From the NCBI RefSeq assembly GCF_020616555.1, contig NZ_CP085173.1:2863501-2927500 (forward strand): a stretch of DNA of 64,000 nt. The letters are read 5' to 3'. Positions 62,974-64,000 of the stretch are shown here, piece after piece (position 1 is the stretch's first letter; each line of letters begins with the position of its first letter). This stretch comes from Streptomyces longhuiensis (lineage in GTDB: Bacteria; Actinomycetota; Actinomycetes; Streptomycetales; Streptomycetaceae). The position numbers and the translations under genes are program-made. The notes under the pieces were generated by a model that saw only the letters and a list, made by a program, of their open reading frames with translations, searched no databases and had not been told where the DNA came from.

Positions 62974-64000
<1,027 letters not shown>

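Overview
The window is high-GC actinobacterial chromosome, almost certainly Streptomyces. Supporting signs are a strong G/C bias at third codon positions, frequent GTG starts, several apparently leaderless genes with a -10 hexamer 6-8 nt before the start codon, a mycothiol-dependent enzyme family, a WhiJ/AbaA-type regulatory module with a TTA (bldA-type) codon, and secreted proteins with classical signal peptides. From memory, the gene order (uvrA, MBL hydrolase, aroQ, Ca2+/H+ antiporter, terC, terD genes, uvrB, glpQ, ogt ... coaE, PAC2, rpsA, polA) resembles the conserved core arm around SCO1958-SCO2003 of S. coelicolor. I see no IS element, prophage, CRISPR array, tRNA or rRNA.

Layout. 1-3 kb: a LacY/CscB-type sugar symporter with an odd Pro/Thr-rich N-terminus, followed by a fructokinase (sucrose or fructoside use), then a decayed regulator fragment with a 99-bp tandem duplication. 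3.4-16.2 kb: nucleotide excision repair genes uvrA and uvrB flank a DinB-like mycothiol enzyme, an MBL hydrolase, aroQ, a Ca2+/H+ antiporter, terC preceded by a probable yybP-ykoY (Mn2+) riboswitch, and two TerD-family genes. 16-24 kb: MHYT sensor, secreted glycerophosphodiesterase, O6-methylguanine methyltransferase, MFS exporter, cupin, small membrane protein, the pseudouridine catabolism pair psuG-kinase, and a methyltransferase. 24-32 kb: corA, CBS protein, degenerate uridine kinase, DUF2293, DUF1772, a gltD without gltB, and a divergent AhpD/MocR pair.

31.8-36.5 kb: a WhiJ-like cluster (DUF5753 HTH, DUF397, divergent RsbW-like ATPase with a TTA codon, two small unknown genes), DUF899 and a secreted trypsin-like protease. 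36.5-50.5 kb: FUSC transporter, 2'-5' RNA ligase-like protein, nucleotidyltransferase, 2Fe-2S protein, coupled M20 dipeptidase and YfcC transporter, S4 protein, DoxX, coupled acyltransferase and methyltransferase, TPR and DUF3592 proteins, coaE, PAC2, and a secreted beta-helix protein.

50.6-64 kb: rpsA with a clear promoter and a long leader, methyltransferase, hrpB, a 44-aa membrane peptide with DUF3068, a lytic transglycosylase with C-terminal Ig-like regions, DUF4184, polA, and the start of an FdhF/YdeP-type molybdopterin oxidoreductase that runs off the window.

Strong hairpins (terminators) separate most convergent pairs. All product calls come from reading protein motifs; no database search was run.
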